DNA of 64,000 nt, taken from contig NZ_FNHS01000010.1 of the NCBI RefSeq assembly GCF_900103445.1, forward strand, positions 186,001 to 250,000. The letters are read 5' to 3'. This DNA comes from Methylobacterium phyllostachyos (GTDB lineage Bacteria > Pseudomonadota > Alphaproteobacteria > Rhizobiales > Beijerinckiaceae). The notes beneath the pieces were generated by a model. It ran no database searches, was not told the DNA's origin, and worked only from the letters and a program-made list of their open reading frames with translations. Positions 40,446 through 49,194 of the stretch are shown piece after piece (position 1 is the first letter of the stretch; each line of letters begins with the position of its first letter). Made by a program: the position numbers and the translations under genes.

Positions 40446-43066
40446 CAAAAAAATTCTCGTCTTCGACGATAGTTCCATCAGAAATGTATGTTAGAAGAGC
40501 TGCGGACAAACAGCTTGAAGATATTATAGATAACATGGGGCGTCCTGGCTATGTGCTAGTCGCCCGTCAAATGGGAAAGACTAATCTTCTTCTCAATATG
40601 AAGAGAGAGCAGGAGGCTTGTGGCCATTTAGTATATTATGTTGATCTATCCGTGCGACACGACACGGCCCGGGGACTATTTCAAAGCATCATTGATGGAT
40701 TGTTGGAACTTGATCAGGAAGGCTTGGCGCAAGCTCAGAGCGAAATTTATACCAAGCGGAGAGCCGTAAATATTGAAGCTAATTTAGAATATGATAGGCA
40801 CTTGCGGCTCATATTGCGATCCACCCCACATAAAATTATCATTATTCTTGATGAGGTCGACTCGCTTATCAATGTTCCTTACTCAGATCTCATATTCTCG
40901 CAAATAAGAAGTATGTATTTTTCGCGGACAAATCAGCGAGACTATCATAGACTTACTTATGTTCTTTCCGGGGTTGCTGAGCCAACGGATCTAATAAAAG
41001 ATAAAAATATCTCACCATTCAATATCGGGCAAAAAATATATCTTGATAACTTTAGTATGGATGAGATTGGCAGGCTTGTCTTGAAAGCCGGAGCCAGCAT
41101 TCGACAAGATCTCATCCAACACATATATAGTTGGACTGGCGGAAACCCAAGAATGACTTGGGACTTATTGGCCGCGCTTGAATCTTCCTCCGACGATTTC
41201 CAAGCGCTGTCGAAGACGAAGATCGATGAGGTTATTAATCGTTTATACCTCTCGAGATTTGATTTGGCGCCGGTTGACTCGATAAGACTGGCCGTGGAGC
41301 AGGATGCCGAGTTGCGCGGCAGCGTCATTTCGATCAAGTGGGGCAAAGGCGAGACTCTTTCGGATAGAGCCAAGGACAAGCTGTATCTGGCAGGTATTAC
41401 TACAGCTGCGCGATCCCATCCTATGTTCGTAAATCGAATAGTCGAAGAAGCATTATCAGATGATTGGTTAAAACGAGTCGCGACTGCTCAGCCGTCTCTG
41501 ACGGATCTGGCCACGGAGAGCTTTAATAATAAATCGTATCGAAAAGTGATTAGTCTGCTTACTGAATTTTTCGCGGGATTAGAGTCGGAAGGAGACTTGC
41601 CGTTCGCCCCCATGCTTCAACTGGGCATGGCGTATTACTACGTGAGCAATTTTGACCAAGCCTTTGATACATTAGTCGAAGCTATTCCCCATGCGACGTC
41701 GCCGGAACTTCGAGCGTTAACGAAATTTTACTTGGGAGCATCTGCAATACAAATTGGCGCATTGCGTGAAGCTAGGGAGGCTTTCGCTGACGCCGCGAAG
41801 TACCTTGGTCCTTTGACGCATTCCTCACAACTTGGACTCATCACTGTAGATCTAAATGAAAATACAACATCAACGCTCAATAATTGCGTAAGAACATCTT
41901 ACGAATTGATTGGGTCCATTAAAAAACAAATGGAGAGGGAGACTTTTTCGTCGAGCGATGTAGAAATCCTTACGTCCGCTTACGCATGTCTTTTTCGGGC
42001 TTTGACAGCTTTAAAGGATTTCCCCTCTGCCGGTTATGCGATGGACGGAGCATTCGCTAATGCACCGGTCTCACTCCTGCCAGCCTTGATAGCTGTCAAA
42101 GTTCAGAACAATCAAGACGATCAGCATAATTCTGAACTATTGAAATCTGCCGTACAAACCATCATCGAAAATAGATTGCTTTACTCGCAAAGTGCGAACG
42201 GTCAACTCAACTTTGGCGACTCCTGTGTTGCAACGTTATGCGAATCGCTGCTGAGATACGACGACATAGATACCGCCACACAGCTTTTGGAATATGTCGC
42301 TACTAATATCCATAAAAGAAATAAGACGATCCTTTCGGCCATCGTCGACCTATTGAATGCCAAAAATCCTTTATATGAAGGCACTTACGTTAGGTTGGCG
42401 TGGTTTGCTGCCGACACATTATTTAGCGATGCGACATCGTTGCATCTTAAGCTCCATGTATACCGTTATCTAGCGAAATATGAAAAAGGGTTGCGTGAGA
42501 ACGAGGCGGCTCAATCATTTACGAGCATTATCGAACTCGGACTCGAAACGAATTTTTCTTTCTCTGATGAGGATTTCATACATCTTGCTGGTTATGCCAC
42601 GTTGCTTCTTGAGCAGAAGCGACTTCAGGAGACCGTTCAGGTGTCTCGCTTAGCCACCAGAGTGAGGCAGAAACTTCCTCAGCAGCTACCTGAATATAGT
42701 TTTATGTCCCGCTTTCAGGAGTTCGATGCGCTCCAGGGCCTTGGGCGGTTCGAAGAGGCGCGAGTGGTCGGAACTAGTGTTGTTAGTGAAATTGATAGGG
42801 CAATCGGAGGTAGAACTGATTTCAACCAAGATTTGCTTGGGACAATGAGGCTGATGCGCTTGCGTGTCTCCGAAGCGATGAATGCTTCGACTATGCCTGC
42901 TCGAAATTTCCCGCCGATTAATCTGCCGCATAAAATCGGCCGAAATGATTTCGTCACAGTCCGAAATGTTCAATCGGGTATAGTTTCGACTGTGAAATTT
43001 AAGAAAGTTAGTCATTTAATAAAAAGTCATGAACTAGTTTTGTTATCCGTTAATACAAGCCGATGA
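40442..43066 (+). CDS. AAA_35-like ATPase with long TPR-like array (candidate sensor)
   Basis: An 874-residue protein. Residues ~15-330 are an AAA-like ATPase of the AAA_35 sort: Walker A VARQMGKTNLL (the first Gly of the motif is Val40), Walker B IIIILDEVDSL (132-142), sensor-1-like YVLSGVAEPTDLI and GGNPRMTWDLL. Residues ~355-840 are tandem helical hairpins, probably TPR-like, with repeats such as MAYYYVSNFDQAFDTLVEAI and TKFYLGASAIQIGALREARE. A short beta-rich tail ends the protein. It is translationally coupled to the hydrolase-NTPase gene, so the two products should form a complex: helical array as sensor, partner as effector. AT-rich codon use marks it as acquired DNA. Confidence 0.75.
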   Translation: MTKKFSSSTIVPSEMYVRRAADKQLEDIIDNMGRPGYVLVARQMGKTNLLLNMKREQEACGHLVYYVDLSVRHDTARGLFQSIIDGLLELDQEGLAQAQSEIYTKRRAVNIEANLEYDRHLRLILRSTPHKIIIILDEVDSLINVPYSDLIFSQIRSMYFSRTNQRDYHRLTYVLSGVAEPTDLIKDKNISPFNIGQKIYLDNFSMDEIGRLVLKAGASIRQDLIQHIYSWTGGNPRMTWDLLAALESSSDDFQALSKTKIDEVINRLYLSRFDLAPVDSIRLAVEQDAELRGSVISIKWGKGETLSDRAKDKLYLAGITTAARSHPMFVNRIVEEALSDDWLKRVATAQPSLTDLATESFNNKSYRKVISLLTEFFAGLESEGDLPFAPMLQLGMAYYYVSNFDQAFDTLVEAIPHATSPELRALTKFYLGASAIQIGALREAREAFADAAKYLGPLTHSSQLGLITVDLNENTTSTLNNCVRTSYELIGSIKKQMERETFSSSDVEILTSAYACLFRALTALKDFPSAGYAMDGAFANAPVSLLPALIAVKVQNNQDDQHNSELLKSAVQTIIENRLLYSQSANGQLNFGDSCVATLCESLLRYDDIDTATQLLEYVATNIHKRNKTILSAIVDLLNAKNPLYEGTYVRLAWFAADTLFSDATSLHLKLHVYRYLAKYEKGLRENEAAQSFTSIIELGLETNFSFSDEDFIHLAGYATLLLEQKRLQETVQVSRLATRVRQKLPQQLPEYSFMSRFQEFDALQGLGRFEEARVVGTSVVSEIDRAIGGRTDFNQDLLGTMRLMRLRVSEAMNASTMPARNFPPINLPHKIGRNDFVTVRNVQSGIVSTVKFKKVSHLIKSHELVLLSVNTSR

Positions 43067-43198
43067 TTCGGTGTGTTGTATTGGTCGCGCGCAGCTCTCG
43101 ATCTAGATGTTTAGTTTTGGGGTACGTTGCATTCCATGGTTAGAATAACTCGCGTATTTTTTAAGAATCTGAACTTGGTTCCACAGTGACAAGCATTA

Positions 43199-43402
43199 TT
43201 GAATGACAAACAGAAAATCATAGGGGTCGGGTTCGTTTTTTGGGAGCATAAGGCGGTCGTCACGGACCTGACTCCAACCTTGAAAGAAGACCATTTCAGC
43301 GTTCCGACCAAGTGGGACGGTGACCGCTTCGACGTGATGCTCCGGTTCTGTGGGGCTTTGCCTGACGCTCCGTGGTCCTCCGCCAACTGTCCCCGCGCCT
43401 GA
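43199..43402 (+). CDS. Doubtful small ORF after the cargo operon
   Basis: A 67-residue frame with only a TTG start (LNDKQKIIGVGFVFWEHKAV) and no good ribosome-binding site. It may be a remnant of a larger gene: strand-like patterns are visible at the start but the end (SSANCPRA) looks like noncoding read-through. The rest of 43067-43739 has no gene apart from a strong inverted repeat. Confidence 0.22.
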   Translation: MNDKQKIIGVGFVFWEHKAVVTDLTPTLKEDHFSVPTKWDGDRFDVMLRFCGALPDAPWSSANCPRA

Positions 43403-43450
43403 TGAGCGGTGCTAGCGACGCACCGTTCTCACAGCTTAAGGGATAGTAGC

Positions 43451-43514
43451 GGGAGCATCAGCCGACGATCCCCTGTGGCTTAGGCCCGGCCGTGGATCGT
43501 CGGCTGATGCTCCC
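43451..43514. repeat. Perfect 21-bp inverted repeat near attR
   Basis: Left arm 43451-43471 and right arm 43494-43514 are exact reverse complements (GGGAGCATCAGCCG... and ...CGGCTGATGCTCCC) with a 22-base GC-rich loop. TAGTA and TACTA outside the arms extend the pairing after a two-base bulge. No T-run follows, so it is not a typical intrinsic terminator, but it could block transcription into or out of the element. Confidence 0.85.
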
Positions 43515-43739
43515 TACTAACGCCCGATCTGATGCCCGTTCTATCGTGCCGCGATCGTTGCTCACGCTCCTTGTATGCCCCCTCCCCTGTCACAACGCTG
43601 TCACAACGATAGGGCGGATCGTGCAGTTAGGCGGCATTGTGGTTCGTTCAGAGTAAGTGTAGCGTATATCGGTAACAGATTGATCGGGAATAGGTATCTG
43701 AACCGTACGGCCGTTCAACCGTGATCTTAGCTTAGATCT

Positions 43740-43794
43740 AGCGTTGCCCTCCGAAGGCAAAGGTCACACGTTCGAATCGTGTCGGGTGCGCCAA
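43740..43794 (+). repeat. attR: right 55-bp direct repeat (tRNA-Arg 3' fragment)
   Basis: A perfect copy of 27801-27855 containing the anticodon arm, T arm, acceptor 3' strand and CCA but no 5' half, so it cannot make a tRNA. It marks the right end of the element. High-GC chromosome resumes directly after it. Confidence 0.95.
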
Positions 43795-43934
43795 CACATC
43801 TCCTCGGAAGACGAACGTCTTGACGCCCTGGCTTGAGAGCCGGACCAGCGCCTTGGCGCAAGGTCTGCCAAGCCGGGGCAATCCCCCTCGATAAAACGGC
43901 TCGGTTGCGGGTATGGCCGATCACGCGGGCCAGC

Positions 43935-45194
43935 TCACGCGGCGTAGCGGTCGAGCGCCAGGTCGTCACGTCCGATCTCGGGCGGGCGGCCGGACACGAG
44001 GTCGGCGAGCAGGCGGCCCGAGCCGCAGGCCATGGTCCAGCCGAGCGTCCCGTGGCCGGTGTTGGTGAACAGGTTCCCGACCCGCGTGCCCCCGACGATC
44101 GGCGTGCCGTCCGGCGTCATCGGCCGCAGGCCGGTCCAGAACGAGGCCCGGTCGAGATCGCCGCCGGCCGGGAACAGGTCCTGCACCGAGCGCGCGAGGG
44201 TCTCGCGGCGCGGCAGACGCAGGGCGCTGCTGAAGCCGGCGAGCTCGGCGGTGCCGCCGACCCGGATGCGGTCGCCGAGCCGGGTGATCGCGACCTTGTA
44301 GGTCTCATCCATCACCGTGGAGACCGGCGCGGCCGCCGCATCGGTGATCGGCAGGGTCAGGGAGTAGCCCTTCACCGGGTAGACCGGCAGCGCGATCCCG
44401 AGGGGGCGCAGCAGGGCCGGCGTGTAGCTGCCCAGCGCCGCCACGTAGGCATCCGCCCGCAGAAGCCCGCCGTCGGCGGTCTCGACCGCCGTCACCCGGT
44501 CGCCGGCATGGTGGAGGCGGGCGATCGCCGTCCCGTAATGGAAGGTCACGCCGAGGCCCTCGCAGAGCGCGGCGAGGCGCTGCGTGAACAGGTGCGCGTC
44601 GCCGGTCTCGTCGCCCGGCAGCCGCAGGCCGCCGACGAACACGTCGCGCACGGCGGCGAGCGCCGGCTCGGCAGCGATGCAGCCGGCCGGGTCCAGCACC
44701 GTGTAGGGCACGCCGTAGGCGTCGAGGACGCGGGTGTCGTCGCCGACATGGTCGAGCTGCTTGCGCGTCCGGAAGAGCTGCAGCGTGCCCTTCTCCCGGT
44801 GGTCGTAGGCGATGCCGGTCTCGGCGCGCAGGTCGCGCAGCGCGTCGCGGCTGTACTCGGCGAGCCGGACCATGCGGCCCTTGTTGCGCTGGTAGGCCTC
44901 CTCGGTGCAGTTCGCGAGCATGCGCGTCAGCCACGCGTAGAGGCGCGGCTCCAGCCGCGGCCACAGCACCAGCGGCCGGTGCCGCATCATGAGCCACTTG
45001 AGCGCCTTGATGGGGATTCCGGGCGCCGCCCAGGGGGCCGCGTAGCCCGGCGAGACCTGGCCGGCATTGGCAAAGCTGGTCTCCAGGCCGGCGCCGGGCT
45101 GACGCTCCAGCACGGTGACCTGATGGCCGGCCCGCGCGAGATAGTAGGCCGAGGTGACGCCGACGACGCCGCCGCCGAGGATGATCACGTGCAT
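43935..45194 (-). CDS. dadA: D-amino acid dehydrogenase
   Basis: A 419-residue FAD enzyme. The N-terminal [20 protein letters not shown] is the dinucleotide-binding motif, followed by [19 protein letters not shown], a hallmark of DadA. The C-terminus has the second FAD block [20 protein letters not shown]. The enzyme oxidises D-alanine and other D-amino acids to keto acids at the inner membrane, passing electrons to the respiratory chain. It lies eight bases downstream of the alanine racemase gene, as in the classical dad operon for L-alanine use. The long upstream frame is antisense to other sequence; the ATG at 45194 begins the FAD motif. Confidence 0.93.
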   Translation of the reverse strand: MHVIILGGGVVGVTSAYYLARAGHQVTVLERQPGAGLETSFANAGQVSPGYAAPWAAPGIPIKALKWLMMRHRPLVLWPRLEPRLYAWLTRMLANCTEEAYQRNKGRMVRLAEYSRDALRDLRAETGIAYDHREKGTLQLFRTRKQLDHVGDDTRVLDAYGVPYTVLDPAGCIAAEPALAAVRDVFVGGLRLPGDETGDAHLFTQRLAALCEGLGVTFHYGTAIARLHHAGDRVTAVETADGGLLRADAYVAALGSYTPALLRPLGIALPVYPVKGYSLTLPITDAAAAPVSTVMDETYKVAITRLGDRIRVGGTAELAGFSSALRLPRRETLARSVQDLFPAGGDLDRASFWTGLRPMTPDGTPIVGGTRVGNLFTNTGHGTLGWTMACGSGRLLADLVSGRPPEIGRDDLALDRYAA

Positions 45195-45202
45195 GGCGGG
45201 CC

Positions 45203-46336
45203 TCAGGCTCCGAGATAGATGCGGTGGAAGCGGTGGCCGAGGTTGGTCAGGACCTCGTAGCCGATCGTGCCGGCCGCCGCGGCGACGGCGTCGACGTCGC
45301 GCTCCGGGCCGATGATGTCGACGAGCGCCCCCGGCCCGAGGGTGCCGGGCGCCACGTCGGTGACGTCGAGGACGAGGCTGTCCATCGAGATGCGCCCGAC
45401 CATCGGCAGGCGGGCGCCGCCGAACCACGCCGCGCCGCCCGCCGTGCTGCGGAAGAACCCGTCCGCGTAGCCGATCGCGACCGTGGCGAGGCGGCTGTCC
45501 CGGGCGACGGTCGCCGTGTGCCCGTAGCCGACCGGCGTCCCCGCCGGGACGCTGCGCGTCTGCATCACCCGCGCCCGCAGGCCGATCACCGGCCGCATCG
45601 GGTTCTCGGCACCCTCCTGCGGGGCGATCCCGTAGAGGGCGGCGCCGGGGCGCACGAGGTCGAAGTGAAAATCCGGACCGAGGAAGATCCCCGACGAGGC
45701 CGCAAGGCTCGCCGGCACCGCGGGCAGGCGCTGGCGGACGGCCTGGAAGGCGGACAGCTGCGCCGCGTTGACCGGGCTGTCCGGCTCGCCCGCGCAGGCG
45801 AGGTGGCTCATCACCAGCCGCAGGTCGAGGCCCGCGAAGGCATCAGGCTGATCGAAGAGCGCACAGGCCTGGTCCGGCCCGAAGCCGAAGCGCGCCATGC
45901 CGCTGTCGATCTGGAGGATCGCCGGCAGGCGCCGGCCGAGGCGCCGGGCCAGGCCCTGCCAGCGGTCGAGCTGGGAAAGGTCGTTGAGGACGGGGACGAG
46001 GTCGTGGTCCGCACAGGTCGCCTCGCTGCCCGGGGCGGCGCCATTGAGCACGGCGATCATCGATCCCGCTCCGAGGATGGACCGGAGGGCGACGCCCTCG
46101 CCGACCTGGGCGACGAAGAAGTGCCGGCAGCCGGCGGCGGCCAGGACCGGCGCCACCCGGTCGGCGCCCAGCCCGTAGGCGTCCGCCTTGACGACGGCCG
46201 CGCAGGTCGCGGTCCCCGCCCGCGCGGCGAGGCGGCAGTAATTGTCCGCGATGGCCGCGAGATCGATCGTGAGGAGGGCGGAGGCCGTCCCGGCCGGGCC
46301 CGGATCGGGCCGGAGATCGTGATCGATCATGCTCAT
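45203..46336 (-). CDS. alr: Alanine racemase
   Basis: A 377-residue fold-type III PLP enzyme. [17 protein letters not shown] carries the PLP-binding Lys, [12 protein letters not shown] and [12 protein letters not shown] are conserved downstream blocks, and [13 protein letters not shown] contains the signature of the C-terminal domain. It interconverts L- and D-alanine; next to dadA it is likely the catabolic DadX-type racemase, though a biosynthetic role for peptidoglycan is not excluded. GAGGG lies before the ATG at 46336, with a second ATG two codons in. It is divergent from an Lrp-type regulator, which probably controls it. Confidence 0.92.
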   Translation of the reverse strand: MSMIDHDLRPDPGPAGTASALLTIDLAAIADNYCRLAARAGTATCAAVVKADAYGLGADRVAPVLAAAGCRHFFVAQVGEGVALRSILGAGSMIAVLNGAAPGSEATCADHDLVPVLNDLSQLDRWQGLARRLGRRLPAILQIDSGMARFGFGPDQACALFDQPDAFAGLDLRLVMSHLACAGEPDSPVNAAQLSAFQAVRQRLPAVPASLAASSGIFLGPDFHFDLVRPGAALYGIAPQEGAENPMRPVIGLRARVMQTRSVPAGTPVGYGHTATVARDSRLATVAIGYADGFFRSTAGGAAWFGGARLPMVGRISMDSLVLDVTDVAPGTLGPGALVDIIGPERDVDAVAAAAGTIGYEVLTNLGHRFHRIYLGA

Positions 46337-46483
46337 GGCGGCCCTCGGGATGGCGCTCGGATGCAATGCCGAGAGGCTACACGAAGGATCGTCGAAGGAG
46401 CGTGCGCACTGTCGAAAGAATTTGAGTTTGAAGCTTGGCCGTGCAAGTTTCTGCGGCCAGTTCGAAGTTCCTGCGAGTCGGGC

Positions 46484-46933
46484 GTGGACGAGATCGACCG
46501 CCGCATCATCCAGGCCCTGCGCGGCAACGGCCGGATCAGCAATGCCGATCTCGCCGCCGCGGTCGGCCTGTCGGCGTCCGCCTGCCATCGCCGCGTGCGG
46601 CTGCTGGAGGAAACCGGGATCATCCGGGGCTACACGGCGCTGATCGGCGGCGCGGCCGACGGGCCCGGCCTCGTGGTCCTCACCCAGTTCACCCTGGATC
46701 GCCAGACCGAGGATTATCTCAACCGGTTCGAGGCGGCCGTCCGGCGCTGTCCCGAGGTGCAGGATTGCTATCTGATGACCGGGACGGCCGATTACCTCGT
46801 GAAGCTCAAGGTGATCGACGCGGCCGATTACGAGCGGCTGCACAAGGATGTCCTGTCGCGGTTGCCCGGTGTCGCCCGGCTGCAATCGAGCTTCGCCATC
46901 CGGACCGTCGTGGCGGCGGGCCGGCCGCTCTGA
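46484..46933 (+). CDS. Lrp/AsnC-family regulator of the dad operon
   Basis: A 149-residue Lrp-type protein with a GTG start (VDEIDRRIIQALRGNGRIS). The HTH is SNADLAAAVGLSASACHRRV and the C-terminal RAM effector domain runs from about 65 to 145 (VQDCYLMTGTADYLVKLKVI). Lrp-type DadR regulators switch on alanine catabolism when L-alanine is present; the divergent alr-dadA pair makes that the likely role here. The 147-bp shared promoter region has several CGAAGGA/TCGAA words that could be binding sites. The frame is open far upstream but reads antisense to alr there. Confidence 0.9.
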   Translation: MDEIDRRIIQALRGNGRISNADLAAAVGLSASACHRRVRLLEETGIIRGYTALIGGAADGPGLVVLTQFTLDRQTEDYLNRFEAAVRRCPEVQDCYLMTGTADYLVKLKVIDAADYERLHKDVLSRLPGVARLQSSFAIRTVVAAGRPL

Positions 46934-46946
46934 ACGGAGCCCCGCC

Positions 46947-48185
46947 ATGACGTCGATCGCCGAACCGCACGCAGGCGGCCCCTGCGACCTGCGCCTCCAC
47001 GACGCCGCGCTCGCCGACGGAAGCCGGGCGACGATCGACATCCGGGGCGACCACGTGGTGGCGCTGCGGGATCCCGGCGCGCCGCTGCCGCCCACCGGCC
47101 GCACGATCGAACTCGGCGGAGCCCTGCTGCTGCCGGGCCTGTCGGACGGGCACGTCCATCTCGACAAGTGCCTGCTCGGCCTGCCGTGGCGCCCGCACGC
47201 GGCGGCAGGGTCCGTCCGCGCGATCATCGACGACGAGAAGGCGTTCCGCCGGGCCACGCGGATCCCGCTCGCCGAGCAGGGTGCCGAGGCGCTCCTCGAA
47301 CGCATGCTCCGCGGCGGCACGACGAGCCTGCGGACCCATGTCGACATCGACGATGTCACGCGGCTCGATCACCTCGCCCAGATCCTCGACCTGCGGGCGC
47401 GTTGGTCCGACCGGCTGGAGATTCAGATCGTTGCCTTCCCGCAGAGCGGGATTTTGGGCTGCCCGCCGGTCGTCGACGATCTGGACGCGGCCCTGCGGAT
47501 GGGCGCAGACCTCGTCGGGGGCCTCGATCCGGTCGGCATCGACGGCGACCGCGACGGTCACCTGGACATCGTCTTCGCCCTGGCCGAGCGGCACGGAAGG
47601 GGCATCGACATCCACCTCCACGAGGGCGGCGCGGCCGGCCTCGCCACGATCGCGGCGATCGCGGCGCGTACCGCGGCGGCCGGGCTCGGCGGTCAGGTCA
47701 CGATCAGCCACGCCTTCGCCCTCGCGGAGGCTGACGACCTGGAACTCGGCCGGATCGCCGAGGCCTTGAACCGGGCCGGCGTCGCGATCCTCAGCAGCGT
47801 GCCAGGCGGGGCCCGATGCCCACCGATCCCGCGGCTGCGGGAGCTCGGCGTCGCGATCTGCTTTGGCACCGACAACGTCCACGACTGCTGGAACCCTGCG
47901 ACGGTGACCAGCATGGTCGCCCGCGCCCAGCTCGCCGCCTATCGGTTCGACCTCCGCACCGACGCAGAGCTCGCGGCTTTGCTGGCGCCGATCACCGCCG
48001 TCCCGGCGCGGGTGCTGGGCCTTGGTCCGGGCGCGGTGGCGCCCGGCGCGCGGGCCGACCTGATCGCCTTCGCGGCCGGCGGCGTGCCGCAGGTGATCGT
48101 GGAGCGCCAGGAGCCCATGCTCGTCGTGGCGCGGGGCGCCGTCGCGCTCGACCGGCGCGGCCCCGCTGGGGACCCGCCCCCGTGA
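46947..48185 (+). CDS. Cytosine deaminase-like amidohydrolase
   Basis: A 412-residue amidohydrolase of the CodA type. LSDGHVHLDKCLLG carries the HxH metal ligands, and THVDIDDV, IDIHLHEGG, ISHAFAL and the Asp in FGTDNVHDCW complete the expected set. These enzymes deaminate cytosine, isoguanine or related N-heterocycles, or open cyclic amides; the exact substrate is open. It starts 13 bp after the Lrp gene, and its stop overlaps the GTG of the LysR gene, so all three may be on one transcript. The neighbourhood (carbamoylase, 5-oxoprolinase further on) fits use of cyclic nitrogen compounds. Confidence 0.83.
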   Translation: MTSIAEPHAGGPCDLRLHDAALADGSRATIDIRGDHVVALRDPGAPLPPTGRTIELGGALLLPGLSDGHVHLDKCLLGLPWRPHAAAGSVRAIIDDEKAFRRATRIPLAEQGAEALLERMLRGGTTSLRTHVDIDDVTRLDHLAQILDLRARWSDRLEIQIVAFPQSGILGCPPVVDDLDAALRMGADLVGGLDPVGIDGDRDGHLDIVFALAERHGRGIDIHLHEGGAAGLATIAAIAARTAAAGLGGQVTISHAFALAEADDLELGRIAEALNRAGVAILSSVPGGARCPPIPRLRELGVAICFGTDNVHDCWNPATVTSMVARAQLAAYRFDLRTDAELAALLAPITAVPARVLGLGPGAVAPGARADLIAFAAGGVPQVIVERQEPMLVVARGAVALDRRGPAGDPPP

Positions 48186-49093
48186 ACGATCGCGCCCTGC
48201 GCTACCTGCTGGCCGTCGTGCGCGCGGGCTCGGTCCGGGCGGCCGCCGAGGTGCTGAACGTCGCCGCCTCGGCGGTGAGCCGGCAGATCATCGAGCTGGA
48301 GGCGCAGGTCGGCGAGACGCTGCTCGAGCGCCTGCCCCGGGGCGTCATCCCCACCGAGGCCGGTCGTCTCGTTGCCGCGCACGCGCAGCGGCAGGCCGAC
48401 GAGGCGGCGCTGCTGGAGGACCAGCTGAAGCGCCTGCGCGGGGTGCAGCGGGGCACGGTCAGCCTGCGCTGCGGCGCCGGCTTCCTGATCGACCTCCTCG
48501 ACAACGCGCTCGCCGGCTTCGCGCGAGACCATCCGGGCATCGCCTATCAGGTCGAGATCGGCACCACCGACGGGATCCTGGCGGCGATCGCCCGGGGCGA
48601 GGCCGATATCGGCCTCGTCTACAACCCGCCCGCGCATCCGGATGTCCGTGGGATCGTCTCCGCCCGGCAGCCGCTGTTCGCGATCTTGCCGAAAGGTCAC
48701 CCCCTCGCCGACGCGGCGGCGCCGGTCCCGCTGCGCAGCTTCGCCACCGAGCCCGCCGCCCTTCTGCCGCCCGACCACGGGGTGCGCCAGCTGATCGGCC
48801 GCGTCGAGGCCGACGGCGGCTTCCGGGTGGTGCCGCGGCTGGAGACGGCGTCCTTCGAGCTGCACCGCCGCTTCGTGATGGCCGCCATGGGCGTGGCGTT
48901 CCTGCCCCGCTTCGTGGTCGCGGCCGAGCTGCGCGACGGCCTCCTCGCGGCTTTGCCGCTGCGCGACGCGATCCTGTCGGAGGCGAGCGCCCATCTGGTC
49001 ATCCGGGCCGGGCGGCGCCTGCCCGAGGGCGCGGCGCGGCTGCTCGGCTGGCTGGCCGACCACATGGTGGCGTTCCGGCCGCCGCCTGCCTGA
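48182..49093 (+). CDS. LysR-family transcriptional regulator
   Basis: A 303-residue LysR regulator. The N-terminal winged HTH is LRYLLAVVRAGSVRAAAEVL with SAVSRQIIELEAQVGETLLE; the rest is a two-lobed effector-binding domain (DIGLVYNPPAHPDVRGIVSA, then GVAFLPRFVVAAELRDGLLA). The GTG start overlaps the stop of the amidohydrolase gene. It is co-directional with the dehydrogenase operon 101 bp downstream, whose promoter region holds a large palindrome that it might bind. The overlapping plus-strand frame upstream is a shadow. Confidence 0.9.
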   Translation: MNDRALRYLLAVVRAGSVRAAAEVLNVAASAVSRQIIELEAQVGETLLERLPRGVIPTEAGRLVAAHAQRQADEAALLEDQLKRLRGVQRGTVSLRCGAGFLIDLLDNALAGFARDHPGIAYQVEIGTTDGILAAIARGEADIGLVYNPPAHPDVRGIVSARQPLFAILPKGHPLADAAAPVPLRSFATEPAALLPPDHGVRQLIGRVEADGGFRVVPRLETASFELHRRFVMAAMGVAFLPRFVVAAELRDGLLAALPLRDAILSEASAHLVIRAGRRLPEGAARLLGWLADHMVAFRPPPA

Positions 49094-49104
49094 CTCGACC
49101 GTGC

Positions 49105-49135
49105 TGGATTTCCGCACATGACGTGCAGAAATCCA
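49105..49135. promoter_or_regulatory. Candidate operator: 31-bp interrupted palindrome
   Basis: TGGATTTC at 49105 pairs with GAAATCCA ending at 49135, and the inner GCAC/GTGC also pair, with one mismatch and an ATGAC centre. It is placed 60 bp before the dehydrogenase start and 12 bp after the LysR gene. Its symmetry and AT/GC blocks fit a protein-binding site better than a terminator. Confidence 0.6.
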
Positions 49136-49194
49136 TGATTGTGGCAACGCTCTTCTGCCGAGATCATCCTCCCGCACGGTGAGGACGGATCGGC

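Larger units (their letters stand above)
27801..43794 (+). mobile_element. 15.9-kb integrative element in tRNA-Arg(CCG)
   Basis: Bounded by perfect 55-bp direct repeats (attL inside the tRNA, attR a tRNA fragment), with a tyrosine recombinase as the first gene. Base composition falls sharply inside the element compared with both flanks, most clearly at 28.9-31.8, 35.0-36.6 and 38.8-43.1 kb. It carries a helicase-primase fusion, a diguanylate cyclase, a regulator, several orphan genes and a two-gene hydrolase/ATPase cargo operon. I see no conjugation, capsid or packaging genes. It is therefore better described as a replicating genomic island or satellite-like element than as a prophage or full ICE. 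Confidence 0.92.

Noticed and set aside
27801..43794. Prophage
   Set aside because: Apart from integrase and a helicase-primase there are no capsid, tail, terminase, portal or lysis genes.
43727..43969. 80-residue minus-strand frame containing [16 protein letters not shown]
   Set aside because: That peptide is the antisense reading of the tRNA-Arg 3' end (attR), a known source of false protein annotations.
45203..47359. Alanine racemase extended upstream to 718 residues
   Set aside because: The upstream half is antisense to the Lrp and amidohydrolase genes; the family start fits the ATG at 46336.
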